DNA from: Cherax quadricarinatus
Taxonomy: Eukaryota > Arthropoda > Malacostraca > Decapoda > Parastacidae
Reading direction: 5' to 3'
DNA: 64,000 nucleotides
NCBI RefSeq assembly: GCF_038502225.1
Contig: NW_027196383.1
Span: 29,802 to 93,801, forward strand
Every line of letters starts with the position of its first letter. Within the stretch, counting starts at the first letter, position 1. Position numbers and translations under genes: made by a program. Below the pieces are notes generated by a model. The model was not told where the DNA came from, did not search any database, and saw only the letters and a list, made by a program, of their open reading frames with translations. Shown here in pieces: positions 1-14,485 of this stretch.

Positions 1-2
1 TA

Positions 3-3000
3 GGTGCTAAATATGACCTAAGACAATGTGATTGGTTTATCAGTGGTATTGTACAAGATAAGTTGTCACCACAAACTATTGAACGATTAAATATTATGTT
101 CAATAAACGCTATTTCACTTGTGAAGAAATTAGCAATGGTTTACAAACAATAGTTTCATGCATGCAAGCAACGAGACAAGATGAAAAATCCACAAATCCA
201 GTGGATAATAAACCTTCAACTCAGTATAAAAAGAGTATACCTACTCCCACTAAACCACATAATGGGAAATCCCATATAGGCATTTATCAAGCTGTGAATA
301 CAACAGACAGTAAACAGACTGTCACACATAAACGTACTCCAAAATGTGTACTTTGTGATGGAACACATTGGGCACAGTATTGTAGTCAATACACATCAAT
401 GGAGGCACGTAAACAACGTGTTCATCAGCTGAAAAGGTGCATCAAGTGTTTAGGTGAACACAAGGGAGGAAAATGCTCACTGAAGAAGTGTTTTAAATGC
501 AAGGGTATGCATCATACAGCATTATGCCCAAATACTTTTGCTGAACAGCAGAAGACTTCCACAGAATCAGGAAGTCAACAAGCAACAGCATTAAATGTGA
601 GAGATAAGTTTAAAGCAACTGCTCTCCCGATAGCTCGAGTTGAGTTATCTAATAAATTACACAAAACCAATGTGCTAACACTATTTGATCAAGGCTCACA
701 AAGGTCCTTCATAAGAAGAACAGTGTTGCAGAAACTGAATAAACAACCCTATGCCAAAATACAGTTAGATATAGCTGGTTTTTTCCACAATTCTGGTAAA
801 CAGACATATGACCTAGCCAGAATCACTGTTGGTCTAGGAAACAGGAAAAAGACAGTAGAAGCTGTGGTAGTAGATGATTTGCCTAAGTCTGTGCAGATCC
901 AGGGATTAAAAGAAACAGTTGCAGCACTGAAAGCAGCTAAGGTCAAGTTAGCCTGTCCTGACATACAGACGGACACAATTAGTCCAATTGATTTAATCAT
1001 TGGAAGTGATTATTATCACTGTTTTGTGCAAAATATAGTAAGTAAACATGATGTTCACTTGCTGAAAACAGCAGGAGGCCACATGATATGTGGTCCCATT
1101 CCCTCTCAAAGTGGGAAAGAAGCTGATATTGATTCAGTGGAAAATGTACTAGTTACGAGAATAACCGCTGATCATGTACCACAGCAAAAATTATCATTAC
1201 TGGAAGAAATGAATGAACCAGTTGATAAGTTGTGGGATTTAGATGCGATAGGTATTGATGTAAATAAACCAAGCCCACAAGAGTCTCAGACTTATAACCA
1301 ATATTTGGACACTGTCAAATATAAAGATGGACAGTATTGGGTTAGGTTACCATGGAAATTAAATCCACCACATCTGCCTAGCAATTATCGCATGGCTTTC
1401 GGACAAATGAAAGCACAAATACATGAGCTCAGGAAGAATCCAGAGCTACTGACTGTCTATGATAATATCATACAAGAACAGTTGGACAATAAATTCATTG
1501 AGGAAATAGTCGAAGATAAGTTGAAGACAGAAGCTCATTATCTCCCGCACCATGGAGTCAGAAAAGATTCTGAAACCACTCCACTACGTGTTGTATATAA
1601 TTGCAGCGCACGTGCAAATAAAGATGTAGCAAGTCTTAATGACTGTCTGATGACCGGACCCTCACTAACTGAGAAGCTTGGAGACGTGCTTATGAAATTT
1701 CGCACAAACCCATATGCCTACACGGCTGATATTTCCAAAGCTTTCTTAAGAGTAGGACTACAAGAAATAGATAGAGATTATACTCGATTCTTGTGGCCTG
1801 AAAATCCACATGATCCTCAAAGTCCTGTGAAAACTTATCGTTTCAAATCAGTATTATTTGGTGCAACATCCTCTCCATTCTTACTAGAAGCTACTCTAAA
1901 TACACATTTGAAGAAATCTGAAAGTCCCTTCAAAGAAATCTTAAAGAAAAGTTTCTATGTGGACAATCTTCAAGGTACTGTGAATAAAGAGGAGGATTTG
2001 AAATCCTTATACAGAGAAGCTAACAAGGAGATGAAAGAAGCAAATATGCCTCTAAGGATGTGGAATACAAATTCAAAGCAATTAAGGGAACTTATCAAAG
2101 AAGATTTCCCTGAAACTGAAATTCCTGATTGCAACAATATGCTGGGACTTAATTGGAACACACAGGAAGATACTTTGAGTCTCAAAAGGATAAACAATAA
2201 ATCATGCAGTACACTCACTAAACGTAGTTTACTGTCAGAGGTATCACAATGTTTTGATCCTCTAGGACTCGTCTCACCAATTACCATAAAGGGTAAAATG
2301 CTTATGCAAGATGCATGGAAGCTCAAAATTGGATGGGATGAGAACTTGCCTCTAGAAATGAGTCAAGCATGGGATGAAATATCCAAGGAGTTTAAACAAC
2401 TTCATCAAATTAAATTTCCCAGACAAATAGGTCAAGAGGGAAACAAGTACACATTACATGTGTTCTGTGATGCGTCAACCAGAGGTTATGGCGCTGTAGC
2501 TTACATGAGTAATGCTGAAGGAAGTACACTAATTACTTCAAAGGCCAGGGTAGCACCCTTGAAGGTCAGAACAGTACCACAATTGGAACTGACAGCACTC
2601 TATGTAGGTACAAAATTAGCTGTCTATCTCAACAAAGTACTTGATCATCTCACTATTGAAAAAACCGTGATCTGGAGTGATAATGAAGCAGTTCTCCAGT
2701 GGTTAAGAAATAATAAGAGTAAGTTGGTCTATGTACAGAACAGAGTAGCAGAAATAAAAGAGATGCAGAGAGATTATCTCTTTCTCCACGTCTCTACCCA
2801 AGAGAATCCAGCTGACATGTTGTCACGTGGTGTCCCACTCAAGAAATTTGTGGATAATAAATTATGGCTCCACGGACCGAACTGGCTCTCTAATGAAAAT
2901 AACTGGCCTCAGCAAAAAGCTCACATTATGCCAGAAGAAACAGTCTGCTTGAACACAGCAGAAATAAGTTGTGTAAATACTGCAGACACAACAGAAATAG

Positions 3001-4577
3001 TCATTGATGGATCTAAATACTCATCTTTGGGTAAACTCTTAAGAGTTACAGCTCTTGTCTTTAAATTCATTAAAGGAATAAAACCTGATTATGAATGTCT
3101 TGAACCCATTAAATACTGGGTGAAACTAATACAGAAAGATGTTTTCTCTACAGAATATAAATTTCTAGAAACACAAGATAAATCCCCAAAGAAACCTGTC
3201 ATGATTAATTCTTTAGGACTTTATCTCGACTCAGAAAAGATTATAAGATGTCGAGGAAGAATTCATAATTCTTCACTACCTAAAGAAGCCATACATCCAA
3301 TATTGATCCCCAAGAATCATTGGCTAACAAAACTGATTGTGCAAAACGCCCACAGTAACGTGTTACATGGTGGGGTAGCTGACACACTTTGTCATATACG
3401 ACAATCCTACTGGATACCTCAAGGTCGACAAAGTGTGAAAAAACAAATAAAGGACTGTATTACTTGTCGTCACTACGATATGCGAGTATGTCAGTATCCA
3501 GGTCCACCTCCATATCCCTCTGAAAGAGTTTGTCATATCACTCCATTTGAGGTGACAGGTGTAGATTACACTGGACCAATAATTTTAACCAAAACAGTTG
3601 ACAAAGTTCCCATCAAGGTGTACATCTGTTTGTTCACTTGTGCTACAACTAGAGCAGTACATCTAGAAGTAGCCACTGACATGTCTGCTGAAACCTTTAT
3701 CAAATTATTCAGAAGGTTTGCAGCCAGAAGGGCATGTCCCAGACTGATGATTTCAGATAATGCAACGAACTTTGTTGCTGGTGCTGCTTATATAAGCAAG
3801 ATCTTTGATCAACCAGAAGTACAACAGATGCTGAATCAACGCAGTTGTCGTTGGAGATACATTCCTCCTAAATCTCCATGGCACGGCGGATTTTATGAAA
3901 GAATGATCGGCATTGTAAAACGTTGTTTAAGGAAGACTCTTCATCGTCAGAGAATCGACTTAGAAGAATTCCGTACAGTTGTGACTGAAATAGAAAATAG
4001 AGTCAACAACAGACCTCTAACTTATGTTACCGATGATCTGGACAATTTAGAAGTGTTAAGTCCATCTCATTTACTCCATGGCAGAAGGCTCGAACCTGTT
4101 CCTCCCATGAATGATAAAGAAATCATAGAGGATCCTACTTATTTCGAACCTGAGCAACTCAGACGTAAATTCAAACACCTTAATAAAGTGATTGAACGTT
4201 GGGAGAAAATTTGGCGAGAAGACTATCTCACCTCATTGAGAGAACACTTCTATGGAGCTGGTGTTCCTGAAAATCATAAGTCCTTAAGACCTGGTGACAT
4301 AGTGATTATTGACAATGATGGTCCGAGGTCCCAATGGCCACTTGGAAAAATTGTGACCATATATCCTGATGCAAATGGAATCATCAGGACAGTTGATGTT
4401 TTAAGCAAAGGTGTAGTGAATAAGCGGACAATAAATAAACTAGTGCCGTTAGAATTACACAGTGTTGAAAACAAAATTAGTGATTCTCCAGAAACCACAC
4501 AGACTAAAGCTGTTCAGAAAAGACAAGCAGCAGTGGTGGCGAGTGAGAAAATCAAATTAATGTTAAGTGATGAATAG
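3..4577 (+). CDS. Pao/BEL LTR retrotransposon Gag-Pol polyprotein, 5' partial
   Basis: One frame is open from base 3 with no stop, so the true start lies before the window. Residues below count from base 63. Three CX2CX3HX4C zinc knuckles lie near 95-155 (CVLCDGTHWAQYC, CIKCLGEHKGGKC, CFKCKGMHHTALC). A retroviral-type aspartic protease (LTLFDQGSQRSFI) is near 206. The reverse transcriptase shows YTADISKAFLRVGL near 553 and SFYVDNL near 630, where YVDN replaces YXDD as in Pao/BEL. RNase H (FCDASTRGYG, later IWSDNEAV) starts near 800. An H2C2 zinc-binding region lies near 1097-1135, followed by an integrase core with GVDYTGPI, ISDNATNF and a Glu in GGFYERMIG. A DUF5641-like tail (LRPGDIVIIDND) closes the protein. 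Order protease-RT-RNase H-integrase fits the family. No internal stop is visible, so the copy may be recent. The 5' LTR and Gag start are outside the window. Confidence 0.93.
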   Translation, partial: GAKYDLRQCDWFISGIVQDKLSPQTIERLNIMFNKRYFTCEEISNGLQTIVSCMQATRQDEKSTNPVDNKPSTQYKKSIPTPTKPHNGKSHIGIYQAVNTTDSKQTVTHKRTPKCVLCDGTHWAQYCSQYTSMEARKQRVHQLKRCIKCLGEHKGGKCSLKKCFKCKGMHHTALCPNTFAEQQKTSTESGSQQATALNVRDKFKATALPIARVELSNKLHKTNVLTLFDQGSQRSFIRRTVLQKLNKQPYAKIQLDIAGFFHNSGKQTYDLARITVGLGNRKKTVEAVVVDDLPKSVQIQGLKETVAALKAAKVKLACPDIQTDTISPIDLIIGSDYYHCFVQNIVSKHDVHLLKTAGGHMICGPIPSQSGKEADIDSVENVLVTRITADHVPQQKLSLLEEMNEPVDKLWDLDAIGIDVNKPSPQESQTYNQYLDTVKYKDGQYWVRLPWKLNPPHLPSNYRMAFGQMKAQIHELRKNPELLTVYDNIIQEQLDNKFIEEIVEDKLKTEAHYLPHHGVRKDSETTPLRVVYNCSARANKDVASLNDCLMTGPSLTEKLGDVLMKFRTNPYAYTADISKAFLRVGLQEIDRDYTRFLWPENPHDPQSPVKTYRFKSVLFGATSSPFLLEATLNTHLKKSESPFKEILKKSFYVDNLQGTVNKEEDLKSLYREANKEMKEANMPLRMWNTNSKQLRELIKEDFPETEIPDCNNMLGLNWNTQEDTLSLKRINNKSCSTLTKRSLLSEVSQCFDPLGLVSPITIKGKMLMQDAWKLKIGWDENLPLEMSQAWDEISKEFKQLHQIKFPRQIGQEGNKYTLHVFCDASTRGYGAVAYMSNAEGSTLITSKARVAPLKVRTVPQLELTALYVGTKLAVYLNKVLDHLTIEKTVIWSDNEAVLQWLRNNKSKLVYVQNRVAEIKEMQRDYLFLHVSTQENPADMLSRGVPLKKFVDNKLWLHGPNWLSNENNWPQQKAHIMPEETVCLNTAEISCVNTADTTEIVIDGSKYSSLGKLLRVTALVFKFIKGIKPDYECLEPIKYWVKLIQKDVFSTEYKFLETQDKSPKKPVMINSLGLYLDSEKIIRCRGRIHNSSLPKEAIHPILIPKNHWLTKLIVQNAHSNVLHGGVADTLCHIRQSYWIPQGRQSVKKQIKDCITCRHYDMRVCQYPGPPPYPSERVCHITPFEVTGVDYTGPIILTKTVDKVPIKVYICLFTCATTRAVHLEVATDMSAETFIKLFRRFAARRACPRLMISDNATNFVAGAAYISKIFDQPEVQQMLNQRSCRWRYIPPKSPWHGGFYERMIGIVKRCLRKTLHRQRIDLEEFRTVVTEIENRVNNRPLTYVTDDLDNLEVLSPSHLLHGRRLEPVPPMNDKEIIEDPTYFEPEQLRRKFKHLNKVIERWEKIWREDYLTSLREHFYGAGVPENHKSLRPGDIVIIDNDGPRSQWPLGKIVTIYPDANGIIRTVDVLSKGVVNKRTINKLVPLELHSVENKISDSPETTQTKAVQKRQAAVVASEKIKLMLSDE

Positions 4578-5577
4578 TTCACCTGCAGCGAACCTCCGCC
4601 GCCCCCCAGTGTGGAGAAATTTTCTCCAGGAGGGGGGTATCAGCCCCCTTCAGCCCCTTCAGCCCCTTTCAGCCCTGAGGGTCCAAGCCTTCTCAGAAGG
4701 GGTAAATATCTTGTTTAATGCTACAGTGAGTAATTGATCACAGATGTACGAGTATGCGACGTGGTCAAGTGACCTCTGCTCCTTGCAGTCCAGTGTTGCA
4801 ATGTGTAATTTAATAAAAGACAGTCCATCTCTTACCTTAGCAGGACAATTAAGGAAAATCTTGCTCCCACTTTATTACCATGGTAAAGATAGTGTACATT
4901 GCTTTCTATGCTTAAGACAGCAAGATTCAAGCATTCTGCTTTGCTTCATGGAGGAAGTGGCAAGGAAGCAAAAGTACTAGGTCAGCTAGGGGCAGTGACG
5001 GCGCGGGCGTTGTGGCGTCTTCAGATTACTTTTGACTCTACTGAGAGTCACACTGACGCCAGGATAACCAACAAAGAACACTGATCTGTGCGTTAGTGTG
5101 AACGAAGTGTCTCACAAAACACGATAAACACTTACAGAGAAGTGTGATCAACTTCTTAGTGATATTGTGTGAACAATTATTGATGAACAGTGTAACAACG
5201 AGTGTTGCGATCCAACAGAGTGTAGTGCGACATTCTTCAAAGAACACTATTCTTCAATCAACTCAACGGATATCCGGGCGTAATTACGGGTCAGATACAT
5301 ATACCCAGGTAAGTGTTCTAACTCGTGATGTACTACTATTGACTGCGCAGTTGAGTATAAAGTCGTGAGTTAGTCACTTATCATAAACCCCGGTGATATG
5401 CGGACCATTGAGTCCACACAAGTAGGTATTTTGTCAGCCATCAGTGAATGAAATATGCTGACATAACACCCCCTAGGGGTAATTTATAATCTTACAAATT
5501 ATATTTCTTGACAGCCCGTGTTGAGATGGTTTCGACAGCTTCTAGACCTCGTCTGCAGGGATGGCTGTGCAGGCGAT
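4578..5577 (+). other. Noncoding 3' region of the Pao element, candidate 3' LTR
   Basis: No credible gene. A purine-rich stretch (AGGAGGGGGG, near 4630-4638) directly after the stop could be the polypurine tract that primes plus-strand synthesis, so a 3' LTR probably begins about 4638. Its right end cannot be placed without the 5' LTR; it must lie before the satellite at 5578. An AATAAA is at 4812, a splice-donor-like CAGGTAAGT near 5306 and a TATAAAG near 5356. AATAAA before TATA is not the usual LTR order, so these sites are weak evidence. Confidence 0.4.
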
Positions 5578-7257
5578 GACCGACCTTAGGGTAATTATCA
5601 ACAACGACCTTAGGGTAATCATCAACAACGAACCTAGGGTAATTATCAATAACGACCTTAGGGTAATTATCACAACGACCTTAGAGTAATTATCAACAAC
5701 GACCTTAGGATAATCATCAACAACGACCCTAGGGTAATCATCAACAACTACCTTAGGGTAATCAACAACGACCTTAGGGTAATTATCAACAACGACCTTA
5801 GGGTAATTATCAACAACGACCTTAGGGTAATCAACAACGAACCTAGGGTAATTATCAATAACGACCTTAGGGTAATTACCAACAACGACCTTAGGGCAAT
5901 CATCAACAACGACCTTAGGGTAATCATCAACAACGACCTTAGGATAATCATCAACAACGACTTTAGGGTAATTATCAACAACGACCTTAGGGTAATCATC
6001 AACAACGATCTTAGGGTAATCAACAACGACCTTAGGGTAATCATCAACAACGACCTTAGGGTAATTATCAACGACCTTAGCTTAATTATCAACAACGACC
6101 TTAGGGTAATCATCAACAACGATCTTAGGGTAATCATCAACAACGACCTTAGGGTAATTATCACAACGACCTTAGGGTAATTATCAACAACGACCTTGGG
6201 ATAATCATCAACAACGACCCAAGGGTAATCATCAACAACGACCTTAGGGTAATCAACAACGACCTTAGGGTAATTATCCATAACGACCTTAGGGTAATCA
6301 TCAACAACGAACCTAGGGTAATTATCAATAACGAACTTAGGGTTATTACCAACAACGTCCTTAGGATAATCATCAACAACGACCTTAGGGTAATCATCAA
6401 CAACGACCTTAGGATAATCATCAACAACGACTTTAGGGTAATTATCAACAACGACCTTAGGGTAATCATCAACAACGACCTTAGGGTAATCAACAATGAC
6501 CTTAAGGTAATCATCAACAACGACCTTAGGGTAATTATCAACAACGACCTTAGCTTAATTATCAACAACGACCTTAGGGTAATCATCAACAACGATCTTA
6601 GGGTAATCATCAACAACGACCTTAGGGTAATCATCGACAGCAACCTTAGGGTAATCATCAACAACGACCTTAGGGTAATTATCACAACTACCTTAGGGTA
6701 ATTATCAACAACGACCTTGGGATAATCATCAACAACGACCCTAGGGTAATCATCAACAACGACCTTAGGGTAATCAACAACGACCTTAGGGTAATTATCA
6801 ACAACGACCTTAGGGTAATCATCAACAACGAACCTAGGGTAATTATCAATAACGACCTTAGGGTAATTACCAACAACGTCCTTAGGGTAATCATCAACAA
6901 CGACCTTAGGGTAATCATCAACAACGACCTTAGGATAATCATCAACAACGACTTTAGGGTAATTATCAACAACGACCTTAGGGTAATCATCAACAACGAC
7001 CTTAGTGTAATCAACAACGACCTTAAGGTAATCATCAACAACGACCTTAGGGTAATTATCAACAACGACCTTAGCTTAATTATCAACAACGACCTTAGGG
7101 TAATCATCAACAACGATCTTAGGGTAATCATCAACAACGACCTTAGGGTAATCATCGACAACAACCTTAGGGTAATCATCAACAACGACCTTAGGGTAAT
7201 CATCGACAACAACCTTAGGGTAATCATCAACAACGACCTTAGGGTAATCATCAATCA
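5578..7257. repeat. 24-bp minisatellite array with higher-order structure
   Basis: The basic unit is 24 bp, reading ACCTTAGGGTAAT, then C or T, then ATCAACAACG or close variants. Some units are 21 bp through loss of one ATC. Rare variants recur at long range: CTTAGCTTAATT starts near 6076, 6549 and 7070; GACTTTAGGG near 5959, 6429 and 6950; a GGGATAATC or GGATAATC plus GACCC variant near 5702, 6193 and 6714. This gives higher-order periods of about 470-490 and 521 bp, two units apart in length. The complementary strand is open for long stretches only because 24 is divisible by three. Confidence 0.95.
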
Positions 7258-7352
7258 AGTATTATTTGCTAGTCCTTAATCTAGACAGAAGCAGATATTT
7301 CTCGGCAGATAGCTTCGTGCAGACTTCCAAGTCCTCTGTTGGTTTGTCTTTG

Positions 7353-7364
7353 TACACACACACA

Positions 7365-7418
<54 letters not shown>
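7353..7418. repeat. (CA)n microsatellite, 5' flank of LINE A fragment A8
   Basis: CA dinucleotides with one TA interruption. This array lies immediately 5' of the plus-strand LINE A tail fragment that starts at 7419. The 95 bases before it (7258-7352) show nothing I recognise. Confidence 0.95.
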
Positions 7419-7420
<2 letters not shown>

Positions 7421-7503
7421 GAGAGAGAGGACCCAATAGCAACTAGTGAAGAGGCGGGGCCAGGAGCTATGACTCGACCCCTGCAACCACAAATATGTGA
7501 GTA
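7419..7503 (+). mobile_element. LINE family A 3'-end fragment (A8)
   Basis: About 85 bases match the 3' terminus of the LINE A copies: a GAAGAGGCGGGGCCAGGAGC segment, then GACTCGACCCCTGCAACCAC, then a TGTGAGTAC end. It is the only A copy in the window on the plus strand. CA repeats lie before it (7353-7418) and AC repeats directly after (about 7502-7568), so this very short copy sits inside an AC array with AC on its sense strand. Confidence 0.85.
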
Positions 7504-7521
7504 CACACACACACACTCAAA

Positions 7522-7572
<51 letters not shown>

Positions 7573-7602
7573 GCGTTAAGAGTATACTTTAATCCCCATT
7601 TT

Positions 7603-8939
<1,337 letters not shown>

Positions 8940-9016
8940 CACCTAGTTGTACTCACCTAGTTGAGGTTGCGGGGGTCGAGTCCGAGCTCCTGGCCCCGCC
9001 TCTTCACTGATCGCTA

Positions 9017-11926
9017 CTAGGTCACTCTCCCTGAGCCGTGAGCTTTATCATACCTCTGCTTAAAGCTATGTATGGATCCTGCCTCCACTACATCGCTTCC
9101 CAAACTATTCCACTTACTGACTACTCTGTGGCTGAAGAAATACTTCCTAACATCCCTGTGATTCATCTGTGTCTTTAGCTTCCAACTGTGTCCCCTTGTT
9201 ACTGTGTCCAATCTCTGGAACATCCTGTCTTTGTCCACCTTGTCAATTCCTCTCAGTATTTTGTATGTCGTTATCATGTCCCCCCTATCTCTCCTGTCCT
9301 CCAGTGTCGTCAGGTTGATTTCCCTTAACCTCTCCTCGTAGGACATACCTCTTAGCTCTGGGACTAGTCTTGTTGCAAACCTTTGCACTTTCTCTAGTTT
9401 CTTTACGTGCTTGGCTAGGTGTGGGTTCCAAACTGGTGCCGCATACTCCAATATGGGCCTAACGTATACGGTGTACAGGGTCCTGAACGATTCCTTATTA
9501 AGATGTCGGAATGCTGTTCTGAGGTTTGCTAGGCGCCCATATGCTGCAGCAGTTATTTGGTTGATGTGCGCTTCAGGAGATGTGCCTGGTGTTATACTCA
9601 CCCCAAGATCTTTTTCCTTGAGTGAGGTTTGTAGTCTCTGACCCCCTAGACTGTACTCCGTCTGCGGCCTTCTTTGCCCTTCCCCAATCTTCATGACTTT
9701 GCACTTGGTGGGATTGAACTCCAGGAGCCAATTGCTGGACCAGGTCTGCAGCCTGTCCAGATCCCTTTGTAGTTCTGCCTGGTCTTCGATCGAGTGTATT
9801 CTTCTCATCAACTTCACGTCATCTGCAAACAGGGACACCTCAGAGTCTATTCCTTCCGTCATGTCGTTCACAAATACCAGAAACAGCACTGGTCCTAGGA
9901 CTGACCCCTGCGGGACCCCGCTGGTCACAGGTGCCCACTCTGACACCTCGCCACGTACCATGACTCGCTGCTGTCTTCCTGACAAGTATTCCCTGATCCA
10001 TTGTAGTGCCTTCCCTGTTATCCCTGCTTGGTCCTCCAGTTTTTGCACCAATCTCTTGTGTGGAACTGTGTCAAACGCCTTCTTGCAGTCCAAGAAAATG
10101 CAATCCACCCACCCCTCTCTCTCTTGTCTTACTGCTGTCACCATGTCATAGAACTCCAGTAGGTTTGTGACACAGGATTTCCCGTCCCTGAAACCATGCT
10201 GGCTGCTGTTGATGAGATCATTCCTTTCTAGGTGTTCCACCACTCTTCTCCTGATAATCTTCTCCATGATTTTGCATACTATACATGTCAGTGACACTGG
10301 TCTGTAGTTTAATGCTTCATGTCTGTCTCCTTTTTTAAAGATTGGGACTACATTTGCTGTCTTCCATGCCTCAGGCAATCTCCCTGTTTCGATAGATGTA
10401 TTGAATATTGTTGTTAGGGGTACACATAGCGCCTCTGCTCCCTCTCTCAATACCCATGGGGAGATGTTATCTGGCCCCATTGCCTTTGAGGTATCTAGCT
10501 CACTCAGAAGCCTCTTCACTTCTTCCTCGGTTGTGTGCACTGTGTCCAGCACTTGGTGGTGTGCCCCACCTCTCCGTCTTTCTGGAGTCCCTTCTGTCTC
10601 CTCTGTGAACACTTCTTTGAATCTCTTGTTGAGTTCTTCACATACTTCACGGTCATTTCCTGTTGTCTCTCCTCCTTCCTTCCTTAGCCTGATTACCTGG
10701 TCCTTGACTGTTGTTTTCCTCCTGATGTGGCTGTACAACAGTTTCGGGTCAGATTTGGCTTTCGCTGCTATGTCATTTTCATATTGTCTTTGGGCCTCCC
10801 TTCTTATCTGTGCATATTCGTTTCTGGCTCTACGACTGTTCTCCTTATTCTCCTGGGTCCTTTGCCTTCTATATTTCTTCCATTCCCTAGCACACTTGGT
10901 TTTTGCCTCCCTGCACCTTTGGGTAAACCATGGGCTCATCCTGGCTTTTTCATTACTCCTGTTACCCTTGGGTACAAACCTCTCCTCAGCCTCCTTGCAT
11001 TTTGTTGCTACATATTCCATCATCTCATTAACTGGCTTCCCTGCCAGTTCTCTGTCCCACTGAACCCCGTTCAGGTAGTTCCTCATTCCTGTGTAGTCCC
11101 CTTTCTTGTAGTTTGGCTTCATTCGTCCTGGCCTTCCTGCTTCTCCCTCCACTTGTAGCTCTACTGTGTATTCGAAGCTTAAAACCACATGGTCACTGGC
11201 CCCAAGGGGTCTTTCATATGTGATGTCCTCGATATCTGCACTACTGAAGGTGAATACTAAGTCCAGCCTTGCTGGTTCATCCTCTCCTCTCTCTCTTGTA
11301 GTGTCCCTTACGTGTTGGTACATGAAGTTCTCCAGTACCACCTCCATCATCTTAGCCCTCCATGTATCTTGGCCCCCATGTGGGTCCAAGTTCTCCCAAT
11401 CGATCTCCTTGTGGTTAAAGTCACCCATGATCAGGAGCTTTGCCCTGCATGCATGAGCTCTTCTGGCCACTCTAGCCAGTGTGTCAACCATCGCTCTATT
11501 GCTCTCGTCGTACTCTTGCCTTGGCCTCCTGCTGTTCTGTGGTGGGTTATACATCACTGCTATTACCACCTTGGGACCTCCAGAGTGAAGTGTTCCCACT
11601 ATGTAATCACTTTCTTCTCCGCTATCTCCTCTCTCCAGCTCATCAAAATTCCAGCGATTTTTGATCAGCAACGCCACTCCTCCACCCCCCCTGTTCCCTC
11701 TGTCTTTCCTCAGGATTTGGTATCCCGTTGGAAAGATGGCATCTGTTATCATACCTGTAAGCTTGGTTTCTGTGAGAGCTATGATGTCCGGTGATGCTTC
11801 TTTGACTCTTTCGTGCCACTCCTCCCACTTATTTGTTATTCCATCAGCGTTTGTGTACCATACCTTCAGTTTCCTTTCCAACACTGTGGTTTGGGGGGCC
11901 TGTGAGGGTGGGAGACCTGGTGGCAT
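9017..11926 (-). CDS. LINE A1 ORF2: endonuclease-reverse transcriptase, 969 aa
   Basis: This protein would nick the target and copy its own RNA by target-primed reverse transcription. An APE-type endonuclease fills about residues 20-250: VWYTNADGITNK near 22, LTETKL near 51, GGGGVALL near 80, MGDFNHKEIDW near 167, GASDHVV near 240. The reverse transcriptase follows: NYRPVSLTCIV near 540, FLDCKKAFDTV near 610, GVPQGSVLGP near 670, and the catalytic SLFADDVKLM near 697. A C-terminal region with WNPHLAKHVKKLEKVQRFATR and WNSLGSDVV resembles CR1/L2-type LINEs. The ATG at 11926 is 11 bases after the ORF1 stop. The frame is intact with all visible catalytic motifs. Clade assignment within the CR1/Jockey group is my inference. 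Confidence 0.9.
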   Translation of the reverse strand: MPPGLPPSQAPQTTVLERKLKVWYTNADGITNKWEEWHERVKEASPDIIALTETKLTGMITDAIFPTGYQILRKDRGNRGGGGVALLIKNRWNFDELERGDSGEESDYIVGTLHSGGPKVVIAVMYNPPQNSRRPRQEYDESNRAMVDTLARVARRAHACRAKLLIMGDFNHKEIDWENLDPHGGQDTWRAKMMEVVLENFMYQHVRDTTRERGEDEPARLDLVFTFSSADIEDITYERPLGASDHVVLSFEYTVELQVEGEAGRPGRMKPNYKKGDYTGMRNYLNGVQWDRELAGKPVNEMMEYVATKCKEAEERFVPKGNRSNEKARMSPWFTQRCREAKTKCAREWKKYRRQRTQENKENSRRARNEYAQIRREAQRQYENDIAAKAKSDPKLLYSHIRRKTTVKDQVIRLRKEGGETTGNDREVCEELNKRFKEVFTEETEGTPERRRGGAHHQVLDTVHTTEEEVKRLLSELDTSKAMGPDNISPWVLREGAEALCVPLTTIFNTSIETGRLPEAWKTANVVPIFKKGDRHEALNYRPVSLTCIVCKIMEKIIRRRVVEHLERNDLINSSQHGFRDGKSCVTNLLEFYDMVTAVRQEREGWVDCIFLDCKKAFDTVPHKRLVQKLEDQAGITGKALQWIREYLSGRQQRVMVRGEVSEWAPVTSGVPQGSVLGPVLFLVFVNDMTEGIDSEVSLFADDVKLMRRIHSIEDQAELQRDLDRLQTWSSNWLLEFNPTKCKVMKIGEGQRRPQTEYSLGGQRLQTSLKEKDLGVSITPGTSPEAHINQITAAAYGRLANLRTAFRHLNKESFRTLYTVYVRPILEYAAPVWNPHLAKHVKKLEKVQRFATRLVPELRGMSYEERLREINLTTLEDRRDRGDMITTYKILRGIDKVDKDRMFQRLDTVTRGHSWKLKTQMNHRDVRKYFFSHRVVSKWNSLGSDVVEAGSIHSFKQRYDKAHGSGRVT

Positions 11927-11937
11927 ACTGTGGGATT

Positions 11938-14448
<2,511 letters not shown>

Positions 14449-14485
14449 TGTGTGTGTGTGTCCGTGTGTGTGTGTGTGTGTGTGT
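14449..14485. repeat. Short (GT)n array between LINE A2 and A3
   Basis: GT repeats with one CCG interruption. They lie at the 5' junction of A2 and at the 3' tail of A3. A further GTGTGTG sits between the two 14-mer-like units of the A3 tail (near 14493). Confidence 0.9.

Noticed and set aside
4744..5368. Four small frames after the Pao gene
   Set aside because: They overlap each other on both strands, have no recognisable domain and lie in the probable LTR.
5578..7257. Telomere or internal telomeric repeat, because of TTAGG/TTAGGG
   Set aside because: TTAGGG occurs once per 24-bp unit and never as consecutive copies, so this is not a telomeric array.
5748..7258. Minus-strand frames repeating MITLRSLL or VVVDDYPK
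   Set aside because: The 24-bp unit is divisible by three and lacks stops in these frames; indels of 3 bp keep the frame. It is a minisatellite, not a protein.
9411..11794. Plus-strand frames of 60-220 codons opposite the LINE ORF2 genes
   Set aside because: They are shadows of the minus-strand coding frames; the minus-strand proteins have full EN and RT motifs. The same holds opposite A3, A4, A5, A6, B1, C2, D2 and P1.
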